DNA of 64,000 nt from Paludibacteraceae bacterium (GCA_024401535.1 JAKSKX010000008.1:1-64000), one strand, 5' to 3'; positions 27,932 to 37,017 are shown, counted from the stretch's first letter. Numbers and translations are program-made. Notes: generated from the sequence alone by a model not told the origin.

Positions 27932-28294
27932 TTAATCAGTAATATCAAAATAGAATTGAGCATCTTCGCCCTTAAAAGTATCGTGGGCGAAATCATCGAC
28001 TTGTCTCCAAAGTTTATCATAGAGAACCGAAAGGTCATGAGCCTTGTTGTCTTGCTCGGAACGATAATACCAAAACCAAATCTTATGATTAAGTACGATT
28101 GAAAGTTCAGTGATGTACTTTACATTATTCTTCCAAGAAGAAAAAGCACGATTGAAAGTGTCCTGGACTGCATCGAGACCGAAAGCATCAGCGATAGTAA
28201 AATCCATCCAAAAAGTAGTTTCCTCTCTCTCCTCGTCTCTCCAAGAACTGACAGCAAACGGGTCAGTAGGAAGATTTAATAGAATGTTATCCAT
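27932..28294 (-). CDS. Acidic hypothetical protein behind repeat copy 2
   Basis: 120 residues from the ATG at 28294 (MDNILLNLPTDPFAVSSWRD). I prefer it to the upstream start at 28336 because the extra 14 residues come from the A/T-rich repeat leader. It contains SSWRDEEREETTFWMDFTIA, AFGLDAVQDTFNRAFSSW and a Trp/Tyr-rich strand (KIWFWYYRSEQDNK). Acidic and compact; no family is recognised. The repeat-borne promoter lies 72 bases upstream. Confidence 0.6.
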   Translation of the reverse strand: MDNILLNLPTDPFAVSSWRDEEREETTFWMDFTIADAFGLDAVQDTFNRAFSSWKNNVKYITELSIVLNHKIWFWYYRSEQDNKAHDLSVLYDKLWRQVDDFAHDTFKGEDAQFYFDITD

Positions 28295-28940
28295 ACTAAA
28301 AAATGAAGTTAAAAAATTAAAAATATAAGGATTCAAAGGTTATCTATTTCCCTTTGTTTGTACTACAAAGTTACAAATAATCAGCGAGACAACCAAATTT
28401 TAGGGGCATTATTTTCACTAAAGGCGAAGAAAAAAAACGGGGTGGACTCTTTTGTTCAAGGGAATTAAAACAGGCGATTATTCGCCTTATTTTGTGGTTA
28501 AAAACGGTTAGAGGTTATGACCGTCTGATTTAGGGATTGCTCTGCAAGATTCTTGGATCTGGTTAGAGGTTCTTGCCGTGGATCGTTTGTAATATAGCAC
28601 CGAATTTGCAAAATTTGACTTTGCCAATTCGGTTTAAGATTTAGCAAAATGTTGTCTGAGCTTTGTATCTTGCAACATTTTCAGGATGGTTAATTCCTTT
28701 GGAAAAAAGGAAAGGCAGCAGTGCAGTTGTGAACCATAATGTTCGCTCTGCCTTGATGCCATGAGCTATTAAGATCATTCGCCAGGATCTAAGATAGCAA
28801 AACATTGACTTCAGCTTTGCACAAGCCTAATGTTTTCCGGATGGAGATCTCGGCACTCCCACTCTGAAGGGAGTTGCCGAGAAAAAATACAAAGGGCGGT
28901 TGCTACACCACCCTAACCACTTCTATAAAATCATCGAAAA
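28295..28940 (-). repeat. Long hairpin-rich intergenic repeat, copy 2, with promoter
   Basis: Same order as copy 1: A/T leader, promoter at 28397-28366 (TTTG, 20 bases, TAACTTTG on the minus strand), GGCGA/TCGCC hairpin near 28476, then ACCGAATTTGCAAA/TTTGCCAATTCGGT and CAAAATGTTG.../CAACATTTTC hairpins. A hairpin in copy 1 that read ACCAAATT reads ACCGAATT here with the matching change in its other arm, so base pairing is kept. Nothing coding is seen. Confidence 0.75.
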
Positions 28941-29420
28941 TTAGAAGGCACGAAAAACATAGTTATCAGTGAAATAATGATCATAAGACATGTGAAGTCT
29001 CCATTTCTCATAATCGAAACATAATTGTATCCATTCCTCGCAATTTTCAAGTTGTTCATCAGCCATTTCATCCGCATAGTCATTCCAATCCTCGATGTTG
29101 CAAGCCAGTTTCTCTTTAATTTCATCAATATCGCAAGGTTTAACAGAGTTATCGACAAACTTCTTATATTCCGAAAAGATTAAAAAATCCTCTTCATCCA
29201 AATCGTTCCAAAGTTCATCACTTATCCAGCACTCGCCAATCATTTCATCGGGAATATCTTCCCAATCTTGAAACATTAGTTCGGGGTCTTCTTCATCGTT
29301 ATGCAATTCGAGGCAAGCACGATAGAAATCCGCCTTGTCCTCAAAGTCAGCCAAATCGAGCCATTTTCCGAAAAGGCTTCCGTTGTTGTACTTCTCATAA
29401 GTACCTACATATACTTCCAT
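28941..29420 (-). CDS. ardA: Antirestriction protein ArdA
   Basis: 159 residues with the ArdA hallmark text: VYVGTYEKYNNGSLFGKWLD at the start, LHNDEEDPELMFQDWEDIP, and IGECWISDELWNDL. ArdA proteins mimic bent B-form DNA with surface Asp/Glu and inhibit type I restriction enzymes; the acidic composition fits. In conjugative plasmids ardA is made early in the recipient. Here the gene stands alone behind copy 3 of the hairpin/promoter repeat, with the promoter about 70 bases before its ATG. This is the firmest function in the block and suggests anti-defence roles for its neighbours. Confidence 0.95.
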   Translation of the reverse strand: MEVYVGTYEKYNNGSLFGKWLDLADFEDKADFYRACLELHNDEEDPELMFQDWEDIPDEMIGECWISDELWNDLDEEDFLIFSEYKKFVDNSVKPCDIDEIKEKLACNIEDWNDYADEMADEQLENCEEWIQLCFDYEKWRLHMSYDHYFTDNYVFRAF

Positions 29421-30003
29421 GATAAAAATGTTAAAAATTAAAAATTAAAGGAATCAAGGGTATCTATTTCCCTTTTGTTTGTACTACAAAGTTACAAAAA
29501 ATCAGCGAGATAACCAAATTTTAGGGGCATTATTTTCGCAAAAACAAAGAAAAAAAACAGGGCGGACTCTTTTTTCAAGGGAATTAAAACAGGCGATTAT
29601 TCGCCTTATTTAGTGGCTAAAAACGGTTAGAGGTTACAACCGTATGATTTAGGGATTGCTTTGAAAGATTCTTGGATCTGGTTAGAGGTTCTTGCCGTGG
29701 ACCGTTTGTAATATAGCAACGAATTTGCAGATTCTAACTCTGCCAATTCGGATTAAGATTTAGTAAAATGTTGTCTGAGCTTTGCATCTGCCAACATTTT
29801 CAGGATAGGATTTCCTTTGGGAAAAGGAAAAATAAACTTCTGTGGAATAACGGTTGTGAATCTTAAAATTCGCTCCGTCATTCCTCAGAAGTAAAGATAG
29901 CAAAACATAGGCTTCTGCTCTGCACAAGCCTTATGATTTCAGGATGGCAACAAAAAAAGAAATGTGATGCGTTTCGCAACGCACCACATTAGGGAAATAT
30001 ATG
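29421..30003 (-). repeat. Long hairpin-rich intergenic repeat, copy 3, with promoter
   Basis: Promoter at 29518-29487 (minus), GGCGA/TCGCC hairpin near 29592, and further hairpins to about 29940. From about 29570 to 29900 the sequence is almost identical to copy 4 at about 31700-32035, showing a recent duplication. No gene is visible. Confidence 0.78.
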
Positions 30004-31158
30004 TTACGCACAATTTAGAATCATGTACTTAATATTTGAGTTAAAAGTATTCACAATAGAATCGTAATCAGCGGGACATTCGTTACAAACCCCACGGCAT
30101 TGTAAAATCGAGTTAGAGAGCAAATCATACTCAATAGTAGCTATTCTATGGTTTTTGCTGTCTCTAACAGAGAAAATAAGAGTATCAGGCTTCAAGTAAT
30201 ACTGACACTTATACACGCAGTGGTGCATAGCCTCGCCTTCCTCATAGAACTCGGACACGGACTGAAGCACATGGAAATTGAGATCTCCATTAGAGAAGGC
30301 GATATTGAGGTATTTTCCGTGCGAAGAAGAGTAATCAGGCTCAGCGAGTTTAATTTTCTCAAATTCGGAGAAAGAATCCATTTTCATTTTCTTTTTGAGA
30401 GCAATATCGTGCTGACGATGGAAGTCTGCGAGGAGTTTAGGATTATGCCAGTCCATTCCAAAATCCTCCATAAGACGGACAGTATCATTGAAAAGAGAAA
30501 AATCATCAATAGACAAGTTGTGACGAATAGCGATGAAAAGAGCTTTCTTCTGACAATCAGAGAAGTCAAGGCAAGCGGAATACCAAAACTTGGACTTGAT
30601 AAGAGTTTCATAGAAATTGGAATTGAAAGCCCTCACGATTGCTTCCCTAAAACTCCATTTAGAACCTTTGACATTAGAGAACTGCATATCGAGAGAAAAA
30701 CCAGTTCTTTTAACAAGAGGATGCAGTTTAGAGTAAGGGATTTTATCTCCGTAAGTCTCTGCATAGTAAGCGGAGTTATAAGTGAACGAAGTTCTAAATG
30801 ATAACGGCTTGTCGAAGGAAATGTTGCCGTAGATTGTGCAAGGTCTCTGCATGATATGAGATTTAAGGCTCTTGACATTGAAGAACCATTGCGAGACTTC
30901 AAAGACACCCATGAACTGCAACGACTTTGCACGATTGGAAATCTCGAAGTAGGAAATAAACACTCTGTCAATCTGCCAGTCTCCGCATACTTGGTAAAGG
31001 GAGAAGAAAGCAAAGTGTTTTCTTCTTTTCTTACAGTCAGCGACATCTTCGGTAAGATAATTAAAATGAGTCTTCTTCACAAACTCTAATTGAGAGGGAG
31101 AAAGGGGGTTAAGAGCCGAAGAAATATGCTCAATTTGTTGGCGAATAGAGAGTTTCAT
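30004..31158 (-). CDS. PcfJ-like protein
   Basis: 384 residues. The C-terminal part has the PcfJ pattern: EAMHHCVYKCQYYLKPDTLI, FSVRDSKNHRIATIEYDL, and ILQCRGVCNECPADYDSI. The first 250 residues are a poorly conserved helical region. PcfJ is named after an Enterococcus conjugative plasmid gene and is common on mobile elements; its biochemical function is not known. The ATG overlaps the stop of the PcfK-like gene by four bases, as is usual for the PcfK-PcfJ pair. Confidence 0.85.
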   Translation of the reverse strand: MKLSIRQQIEHISSALNPLSPSQLEFVKKTHFNYLTEDVADCKKRRKHFAFFSLYQVCGDWQIDRVFISYFEISNRAKSLQFMGVFEVSQWFFNVKSLKSHIMQRPCTIYGNISFDKPLSFRTSFTYNSAYYAETYGDKIPYSKLHPLVKRTGFSLDMQFSNVKGSKWSFREAIVRAFNSNFYETLIKSKFWYSACLDFSDCQKKALFIAIRHNLSIDDFSLFNDTVRLMEDFGMDWHNPKLLADFHRQHDIALKKKMKMDSFSEFEKIKLAEPDYSSSHGKYLNIAFSNGDLNFHVLQSVSEFYEEGEAMHHCVYKCQYYLKPDTLIFSVRDSKNHRIATIEYDLLSNSILQCRGVCNECPADYDSIVNTFNSNIKYMILNCA

Positions 31159-31568
31159 AGGTCAAAAAGGGTTAATTGTCCGTCACAAGGTTTGTCAGCC
31201 TTTTTAGGCTTAGAATAAGGATATGCGAAAGAAGAGGAATGAGAAGAAGCAACCTGGACTTTAGGCTGTTCCTTTTCCTTTAGTTCATCATCAATAGAAT
31301 CCTCGCAGTAGTAATGGAAAGCGATGTCGAGGAGTTCAAAGATATTTGCACAATAACCTTTAGAATCCTTGTTTTTCTTCTTGCTTATCTGGAGAGTTAT
31401 GTATTTCCAACAATTATCAATAGACTTGTTTTCTTTAGCATAGAGAGGGGCAAAATCCTTGTCGGTAAGAGCCTTTCTATCGAGGAACATCTTGAAAATA
31501 TCAAGAAGTTCGAGTTTGCCACTTGACATGATGGCAGACATTTCGTTAATAAAATCTTGCGTAAACAT
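31155..31568 (-). CDS. PcfK-like protein
   Basis: 137 residues beginning MFTQDFINEMSAIMSSGKLE. The PcfK text is recognisable in CANIFELLDIAFHYYCEDSI, followed by an acidic, Ser-rich linker and the end GQLTLFDL. It overlaps the PcfJ-like gene. The promoter is that of hairpin repeat copy 4 (31655-31624), about 55 bases upstream. PcfK/PcfJ function is unknown; linkage to transfer is known from plasmids. Confidence 0.8.
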   Translation of the reverse strand: MFTQDFINEMSAIMSSGKLELLDIFKMFLDRKALTDKDFAPLYAKENKSIDNCWKYITLQISKKKNKDSKGYCANIFELLDIAFHYYCEDSIDDELKEKEQPKVQVASSHSSSFAYPYSKPKKADKPCDGQLTLFDL

Positions 31569-32234
31569 ATAAAATTAAAAAATTTAAGGAATCAAGGGTA
31601 TCTATTTCCCTTTGTTTGTACTACAAAGTTACAAAAAATCAGCGAGATAGCCAAATTTTAGGGGCATTATTTTCGCTAAAAACGAAGAAAAAAGAGGGGC
31701 GGACTCTTTTGTTCAAGGGTATTAAAACAGGCGATTATTCGCCTTATTTAGTGGCTAAAAACGGTTAGAGGTTACAACCGTATGATTTAGGGATTGCTTT
31801 GAAAGATTCTTGGATCTGGTTAGAGGTTCTTGCCGTGGACCGTTTGTAATATAGCAACGAATTTGCAGATTCTAACTCTGCCAATTCGGATTAAGATTTA
31901 GTAAAATGTTGTCTGAGCTTTGCATCTGCCAACATTTTCAGGATAGGATTTCCTTTGGGAAAAGGAAAAATAAACTTCTGTGGAATAACGGTTGTGAATC
32001 TTAAAATTCGCTCCGTCATTCCTCAGAAGCAAAAATAGAAAAACATTGTCGTGTGCTTTGCAAAGACAATGTTTTCAGGATAGTTAAGCCCTTAGGGTAA
32101 AGAAAAAGCAGCAGGCAGTTGTGAACCCATAAAGTTCGCTCTGCCTTGCTGTCTATATCGCTCTTGCAAGAAAAAACATAAAAGGCGAGGAATCCAGAAG
32201 TACGCTGGGGTTTTATATTTTGACTTACACTCAT
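31569..32234 (-). repeat. Long hairpin-rich intergenic repeat, copy 4, with promoter
   Basis: Leader and promoter at 31655-31624 (minus), GGCGA/TCGCC hairpin near 31731, then the set of hairpins also found in copy 3, almost base for base, as far as about 32035. The last part (to 32200) has the AAAGCAGCAGGCAGTTGTGAA.../TTCGCTCTGCCTTGCTG hairpin. No gene is visible. Confidence 0.78.
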
Positions 32235-32645
32235 TTAATAAGTAAAACGAACCTTACAAAGTTCCTCTGCAAAAGCATGAATAGAATCAGCAACCTTTTC
32301 AAGAGTCTGCTTGCTTGGTTTTCTTTTTCCAGAAGCATAATGCCATAATTGTTTTTGATTAACTCCTGTAAGAGATTCAAGAGCTGACTTACTCAATACC
32401 TTAGAGTATGCGTTCAAAAATGAGCATAGGTCGTATTCATATTCAATTTCATACTCACCTTTCAATATATCTGGAATTTCAAGTTCCATTTCGTTACAAG
32501 TTTCTACATACAACTCAATAGCTTCTTTAACCGACTCTTTTACCTTCTTTTCATCTTTTCCCGTAGCTGTGATACCATCTACATCACATACATAAGCTGA
32601 CAAATTATTATCAGCATATTCTATCATAACTGTAACTTTCTTCAT
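32235..32645 (-). CDS. hicB: HicB family antitoxin with C-terminal HTH
   Basis: 136 residues from the ATG at 32645 (MKKVTVMIEYADNNLSAYVC). The HicB half shows CDVDGITATGKDEKKVKESV and KEAIELYVE. The C-terminal half is a helix-turn-helix (KSALESLTGVNQKQLWHYAS, GKRKPSKQTLEKV). HicB neutralises the HicA RNase and represses the operon. The toxin gene lies 30 bases upstream on the same strand; toxin-first order is usual for hicAB. Confidence 0.9.
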   Translation of the reverse strand: MKKVTVMIEYADNNLSAYVCDVDGITATGKDEKKVKESVKEAIELYVETCNEMELEIPDILKGEYEIEYEYDLCSFLNAYSKVLSKSALESLTGVNQKQLWHYASGKRKPSKQTLEKVADSIHAFAEELCKVRFTY

Positions 32646-32675
32646 ATCTAAATACTTTATACAATACAATGGGGA

Positions 32676-32855
32676 TTACACCCCCATTGCTCTTAAAATG
32701 CTTTGTTCAGTTCCTTTCGGAATGTCATCACTCAATTTACCAGGAACAACTACTATTCCCTTACCTTCTTTAAAATATACTCTATGGTCACCTTTCATTC
32801 GCTTGAATACCCAATGATTGTCTTCAAGTTTTTTAATGATTTCCTTGACCTTCAT
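32676..32855 (-). CDS. hicA: HicA family mRNA interferase toxin
   Basis: 59 residues (MKVKEIIKKLEDNHWVFKRM, then KGDHRVYFKEGKGIVVVPG). The conserved catalytic histidine in GDHRVY (HicA motif G-S/D-H-x-x-Y/F) is present. HicA is a dsRBD-fold toxin that cuts mRNA. The start at 32855 is preceded by GGAGG, one of few clear Shine-Dalgarno sites here. It may stabilise the element by post-segregational killing. Confidence 0.9.
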   Translation of the reverse strand: MKVKEIIKKLEDNHWVFKRMKGDHRVYFKEGKGIVVVPGKLSDDIPKGTEQSILRAMGV

Positions 32856-33382
32856 AAAAATTTACCTCCTTTCTTTATTTATTTACAATGCAAAGATAAC
32901 TAAATTTCTACTAATTTACAAATAAATAACCAAAAAGTTATCATATAGACACCAAAAAGTTTAGGGGCGGACTCTTTTCTTCAAAGGAACTAAAATAGGC
33001 GATTATTCGCCCTGCTATGCACCTAAAATGGCTATAGGATGCTTCTGTATAATATTAAAGATTGCTTTGCTAAGTTATTGCAAACAGTTAGAGAATCTAT
33101 CCGTTTATAATTTCCAATATAGCACCGAATTTGCAAAATTTGACTTTGCTAATTTGGTCTTAGGATAGCAAAACATAGGCTTCGGCTTTGCACAAGCCTT
33201 ATGTTTTCAGGATAGTTAGTCCTTTGGAAAAAAGAAAAGGCAGCAGTGCAGTTGTAAAGATCTGCCTTGATGCCCTTTCAATGTTGCTCTAACAAGAAAA
33301 GCCAGTTCCTTTTTACAGGAACTGGCAAAAAGCGGGAAAGAGTACCACCACCTAAAAAAGGCGGTGGCATTTCCCTTCAAAA
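32856..33382 (-). repeat. Intergenic repeat, partial copy 5 without the common promoter
   Basis: The part from GGGGCGGACTCTTTT (about 32962) keeps the order of the other copies: GGCGATTATTCGCC hairpin near 32998, ACCGAATTTGCAAA/TTTGCTAATTTGGT near 33123-33157, CAAAACATAG/CTTATGTTTT, and the GGCAGCAGTGCAGTTGT hairpin near 33240. The conserved promoter is missing: the copy is interrupted where hicA's own leader begins. A separate hairpin CCAGTTCC/GGAACTGG lies at 33303-33327, near the 3' end of the next gene, and could be a terminator. No gene is visible. Confidence 0.65.
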
Positions 33383-34123
33383 CTAATCTATCTTCTCAGC
33401 AGAAGGGCAATAAGGGCAATCGCAGTTATAGTCTCCGATGCGTGCCTTTACTCTCTGCAAAACCGCCTCCGGCAAGAAGTTCTCGGTAAATTCCGACATT
33501 GACACCTTGTAGCCTTTCACATTTGTGCGGTAGGCATAGATGCCATCGTAGTTGCAGGTGTCATAGGCAAACTCTATTCCGGCTCGGTTGCATTCGCTAA
33601 TCAGTTCCTCAAGTTCATGTATGAGTTCCTTCTGTCTCTCGTCAAGAAAGAACTGCCTTGCCCATCCGCCTTGCAGTTCCTCCGTTCCGTCTTGGAAAGT
33701 GGTCTTAATCTGCTCCATCTTCAGTGCCTCATCCTTTGAGTTATAGAAGAAAAACTCGGAAGGCTTGACCGATTGTCCGCATATCGAGACAACACACTCG
33801 TTGTTCTCGATGTTCCATGTCTCGAAAGTCATCAAACCGGAAAACAACTCAAAATCCTTGACAAAGAAATACTGATTTCCTTTTCTTAGTCTTTGCTCCG
33901 CCTTGTCCTCGAAAACCAAGTAATTTTCGACAGAAGCATTATGCTCGCATTCCTTACTGACAAAAAGCGAGTCCGCATCGAGAGTGTCCTTGCACACACT
34001 GCCGTTAGGTAGCACTACCCTTGCCTCTCCAATAGAAAAATTGTACTCGGAGACTTCGCACTCCAAGACACCTTGCAAGCCTTGATTGTCAACCAAGTCA
34101 CTTGCCTTAACAAATACCTTCAT
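33383..34123 (-). CDS. Hypothetical protein with C-terminal Cys pair
   Basis: 246 residues beginning MKVFVKASDLVDNQGLQGVL. The first half is beta-rich and has the phrase GEARVVLPNGSVCKDTLDAD. The second half is helical (ERQKELIHELEELISECNRA), then FAYDTCNYDGIYAYRTNVKG. The end YNCDCPYCPSAEKID could bind a metal. I do not recognise the family. It is driven by the promoter of the truncated repeat copy 6 about 70 bases upstream. It is less acidic than its neighbours. Confidence 0.65.
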   Translation of the reverse strand: MKVFVKASDLVDNQGLQGVLECEVSEYNFSIGEARVVLPNGSVCKDTLDADSLFVSKECEHNASVENYLVFEDKAEQRLRKGNQYFFVKDFELFSGLMTFETWNIENNECVVSICGQSVKPSEFFFYNSKDEALKMEQIKTTFQDGTEELQGGWARQFFLDERQKELIHELEELISECNRAGIEFAYDTCNYDGIYAYRTNVKGYKVSMSEFTENFLPEAVLQRVKARIGDYNCDCPYCPSAEKID

Positions 34124-34260
34124 TTTAGAAAAACATTAAAAATTAAAATTATAAGGATTCAAAGGGGTATCTATTTCCCTTTGTTTGTACTACAAAGTTA
34201 CAAAAAATCAGCGAGATAGCCAAATTTTAGGGGCATTATTTTCGCAAAAACAAAGAAATT
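34124..34260 (-). repeat. Repeat copy 6, truncated to leader and promoter
   Basis: Leader and promoter (34224-34193, minus: TTTG, 20 bases, TAACTTTG) match the other copies. Similarity ends shortly after GGTGGACTCTTTT at about 34275; the hairpin part is absent and a plus-strand promoter follows. Confidence 0.75.
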
Positions 34261-34292
34261 TTAGGGTGGACTCTTTTTTTCTTCGGCTATGC

Positions 34293-34323
34293 TTTGCAGT
34301 CTCAAAAATTATTCGTATATTTG
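34293..34323 (+). promoter_or_regulatory. Bacteroidales promoter for the DUF3945-like operon
   Basis: TTTG at 34293-34296, 19 bases, then TATATTTG at 34316-34323 followed by C: a full match to TTTG-N19-TAnnTTTGY. The TSS would be near 34330, giving a leader of about 270 bases before the ATG at 34601. Confidence 0.75.
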
Positions 34324-34433
34324 CAGTATTAAAAATTAAAAATTTTAAGGATTCGCAGTAATTGCTGCGTGATGTAGTGGTTACTGCTTTTTTTATTTTT
34401 TGTTTTGGATAAATATCTTTGATATAAGGCAAA

Positions 34434-34560
34434 TTCCTGGATGTTCGGCTTAGGGAAATGAAAGGCACACAGTCTGTGTGGTCTCATAAGAGACCGAAGC
34501 GAAAGCGTAGTCTGGAATACCCCGACCTTTATGGTAAGCCCCAAATAAGAAAAATGATCC
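34434..34560 (+). other. Structured leader segment of unknown role
   Basis: Between promoter and ATG are several short hairpins: CACACAG/CTGTGTG at 34467-34481, GGTCTC/GAGACC at 34481-34496, and GCGAAAGC at about 34499. They resemble a compact RNA or a nic-region-like structure. No gene is visible in it. It could be a regulatory leader; a transfer origin is a weaker alternative. Confidence 0.35.
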
Positions 34561-34600
34561 AAAAGATACTAAATTGTATATTACAAAAACTTTTAAAATA

Positions 34601-36331
34601 ATGAAAATCAATGGATTCGCTTATGACAGCGAGACTCAAACATATTGCAGAACGCAAACAAATTCTGAATTAAATGCCGATGGAACAACATCGACTAAAA
34701 CCATTAAACTCCCTATAGATCAAGAACTTAACGAAAAAATTAAAGAACTTGCTGAAATCTCTAAAAAAGGAGAAAAGTTTAATCTTGAACAACTAAAATT
34801 CCTTTACATTCATAAAAACGACCATGATATAGCACCCGAAATTTCTAAATTCAACAGGGATTATCTTAATAACCTTAGAGAAACTATAGATGAAAATCGT
34901 AGAGCCGAACTTATTGCTGCACAAGAAGTTACAAATCGTTGGAGTTCACTTCTAAATGAATCTCATGATCCATTTACAGCTTTCCTTTTCAGCTTCATGA
35001 CAGCTTATTCTAAGCACAAAGAAGACCTTGTTAGAGAAGCTACAAAACTTGACTTCGCCATCACAACAGAAGAAAATAAAACTCAAAATGAAGCTATAGC
35101 AAAATTTCTAAATGCTCTTGACTTTAAAGAAGGTGACGTAAAAATCATTCACATCGAAACTGCAGATTCAGAGCAAATTAAAGTCATTAAGACAAAGGAA
35201 GATTGGTCAAATCTCGCAAATGACGAAGCCTTTAAAAGCCTCATAACTGATGAAAAATCACAGACTTCCATTTACTCAACAACAGCAGAAAAATTCAAGG
35301 ATTTTGAGGAAAAACTTGCATCTGCAGAAAATAAAAAATCAGTTCTAAATGAAAATTTAGGCACTCCTGATGCACAAAAAACTTACGGAGAATCGACAAA
35401 AGAAGGAGTCGAGTTTTCGCAGAAAATGAGACATGACGCTTCGTCTGAAGAGAGCAAGGCTTCTGAGCAGAAGAAGGAGCATACAGAGAGTAAAAGCCCT
35501 AAAGAAGGAGAAAAGGAGAAAAGAACTTCTAAGAAGACAAAGCTTCCTATAGAGGAAATGCTTGCTCAAAAAGACACAATAAAGATTCCATCGAGAGAGC
35601 AATCCATAGAAGGAAACGAAGAAAAAAAATCAAACGAAGGGAAAGCAGAGGATCAAGCGGAAACAAAAAAAGTCGAACAGGAGGAAAAGAAAGAATCTGT
35701 AAGAGAAGAAAAGAGAGTAGATCCGAAGATAGAAAGATTGGAGGAGGAACTGCAATTCATCTACAGCCAAGATGTAGCCAAACTAAAAGAGTCTGGAGAC
35801 TTTGACAAACTCCTACAAGGAGAAAAGATAACCATTCTATCGCCAGACAAGGCTATATCAGCCGACATAGCAATAGTGGAAGAGGGAAACAGATTCCAGA
35901 TAATGTCAGGGAACCTACAGGTTCATGCAGAAGAAAAGCTGAGCGAAAGACAAAAGGAGCTACTGGAACCTGCAGGAAAGCTTCATTTGATGCCATACAT
36001 GAACGAGAAGGAAAAAAGGGAATGGCAGACAGTAAGTGAGGACAACATACCAGACCAAATAGGAGGTCACTCTGTGACAAACCAGGAAAAGAAGGCTTTG
36101 TTGAAAGGAGAAGTCATAGTGCTAACAGACTGCACGGAAAATTCTCCGAATCAAAAGCCATACACTGCAGAGGTTCATGCTACTTTAAAGAAATCGGAAA
36201 ATGGCATTATAAAGCCAGTAATGTCGGTTAATCCGAAAGGATTCAGCGAGAAGCAGTCGAAGGGAGAAAAGCAGAGCGAGAAGCAGGATCAGAAGCAAGT
36301 AAAAACTAAAAAACAAGGAATAAAAATATAA
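34601..36331 (+). CDS. DUF3945-like mobile-element protein with basic GxxI-type tail
   Basis: 576 residues from the ATG at 34601 (MKINGFAYDSETQTYCRTQT). The first 250 residues are helical, and the middle is a long Lys/Glu-rich low-complexity segment. The C-terminal part has two repeated units resembling DUF3945 text (KLLQGEKITILSPDKAISAD, and ALLKGEVIVLTDCTENSPNQ after IGGHSVTNQEKK). The protein ends KTKKQGIKI, related to the basic G-x-x-I tails of six other proteins here. DUF3945 proteins are typical cargo of Bacteroidales conjugative elements; function is unknown. The final stop is 5 bases before the next gene. Confidence 0.7.
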   Translation: MKINGFAYDSETQTYCRTQTNSELNADGTTSTKTIKLPIDQELNEKIKELAEISKKGEKFNLEQLKFLYIHKNDHDIAPEISKFNRDYLNNLRETIDENRRAELIAAQEVTNRWSSLLNESHDPFTAFLFSFMTAYSKHKEDLVREATKLDFAITTEENKTQNEAIAKFLNALDFKEGDVKIIHIETADSEQIKVIKTKEDWSNLANDEAFKSLITDEKSQTSIYSTTAEKFKDFEEKLASAENKKSVLNENLGTPDAQKTYGESTKEGVEFSQKMRHDASSEESKASEQKKEHTESKSPKEGEKEKRTSKKTKLPIEEMLAQKDTIKIPSREQSIEGNEEKKSNEGKAEDQAETKKVEQEEKKESVREEKRVDPKIERLEEELQFIYSQDVAKLKESGDFDKLLQGEKITILSPDKAISADIAIVEEGNRFQIMSGNLQVHAEEKLSERQKELLEPAGKLHLMPYMNEKEKREWQTVSEDNIPDQIGGHSVTNQEKKALLKGEVIVLTDCTENSPNQKPYTAEVHATLKKSENGIIKPVMSVNPKGFSEKQSKGEKQSEKQDQKQVKTKKQGIKI

Positions 36332-36336
36332 ACAAT

Positions 36337-36993
36337 ATGCCACTTAATTACAAATACCAGTTGGAGCCACTTCGTACATGGTTCCTTACAGAGTCTCCGA
36401 AGGAGGCTGTAATCTCGTTCAGAGAAATGTGTGAGACACTATTAGATACACCAGACTCTTTCATGGAGAACATAATGAATGAAGAGTTCATCAAGAAGAT
36501 GAACGGCTACATGAACGAGATCAACAAGTCAAATGACCAACTTGAAAAAATAGTCAATTTCTTGGAGCATAACCATGACGAGGAGGAAGGTTATACAGCT
36601 TTCGAGTACCTACTGGTGCGCAAGCACAATGTAAGCCAGGAAAGTGTAGGATTCATCAGAAGCCAGTATAACTTCTTTTTGGATATTCATGCCATATCTG
36701 ATCAAGTCAAGAGAAACAATGAAGAATCCGAGTTTGAAGCATACAAAGATCAAGTCAAAGAGATCTTGAAATCATCATGTGCGAAGAAGAACGAAATGTG
36801 CAGCTACTTGAATGACTATGCTACGTTCATGTCCGAATTGGAGTCTGTCACAGAAGCAAACGAGAAATATCCTGAGGTACAGGAATTAGACCAGGAGGGC
36901 TTTGAATCATTCCTTATGAATGGAGTTCAAATCATTGACAACTACCGAAAGATTAAGGAGGAGGAAGCAAAGAAGAGCAATTCAGAAATGTAA
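36337..36993 (+). CDS. Helical hypothetical protein
   Basis: 218 residues (MPLNYKYQLEPLRTWFLTES). Mostly helical and acidic, with coiled-coil-like stretches (KMNGYMNEINKSNDQLEKIV, DNYRKIKEEEAKKSNSEM). No family is recognised. It lies 5 bases after the DUF3945-like gene and before a terminator, so it is the last gene of that operon. Confidence 0.7.
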   Translation: MPLNYKYQLEPLRTWFLTESPKEAVISFREMCETLLDTPDSFMENIMNEEFIKKMNGYMNEINKSNDQLEKIVNFLEHNHDEEEGYTAFEYLLVRKHNVSQESVGFIRSQYNFFLDIHAISDQVKRNNEESEFEAYKDQVKEILKSSCAKKNEMCSYLNDYATFMSELESVTEANEKYPEVQELDQEGFESFLMNGVQIIDNYRKIKEEEAKKSNSEM

Positions 36994-37017
36994 TAACAAA
37001 GAACGGTTTTGGTAGAG

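Noticed and set aside
26168..34260. CRISPR array
   Set aside because: Repeats are hundreds of bases long, contain genes between them, and show no short regular repeat-spacer pattern.
26168..34260. Integron cassette array with attC sites
   Set aside because: The gene-plus-structured-repeat order looks similar, but the hairpins lack a consistent GTTRRRY core at the ends, each copy carries its own promoter, and no integrase is seen.
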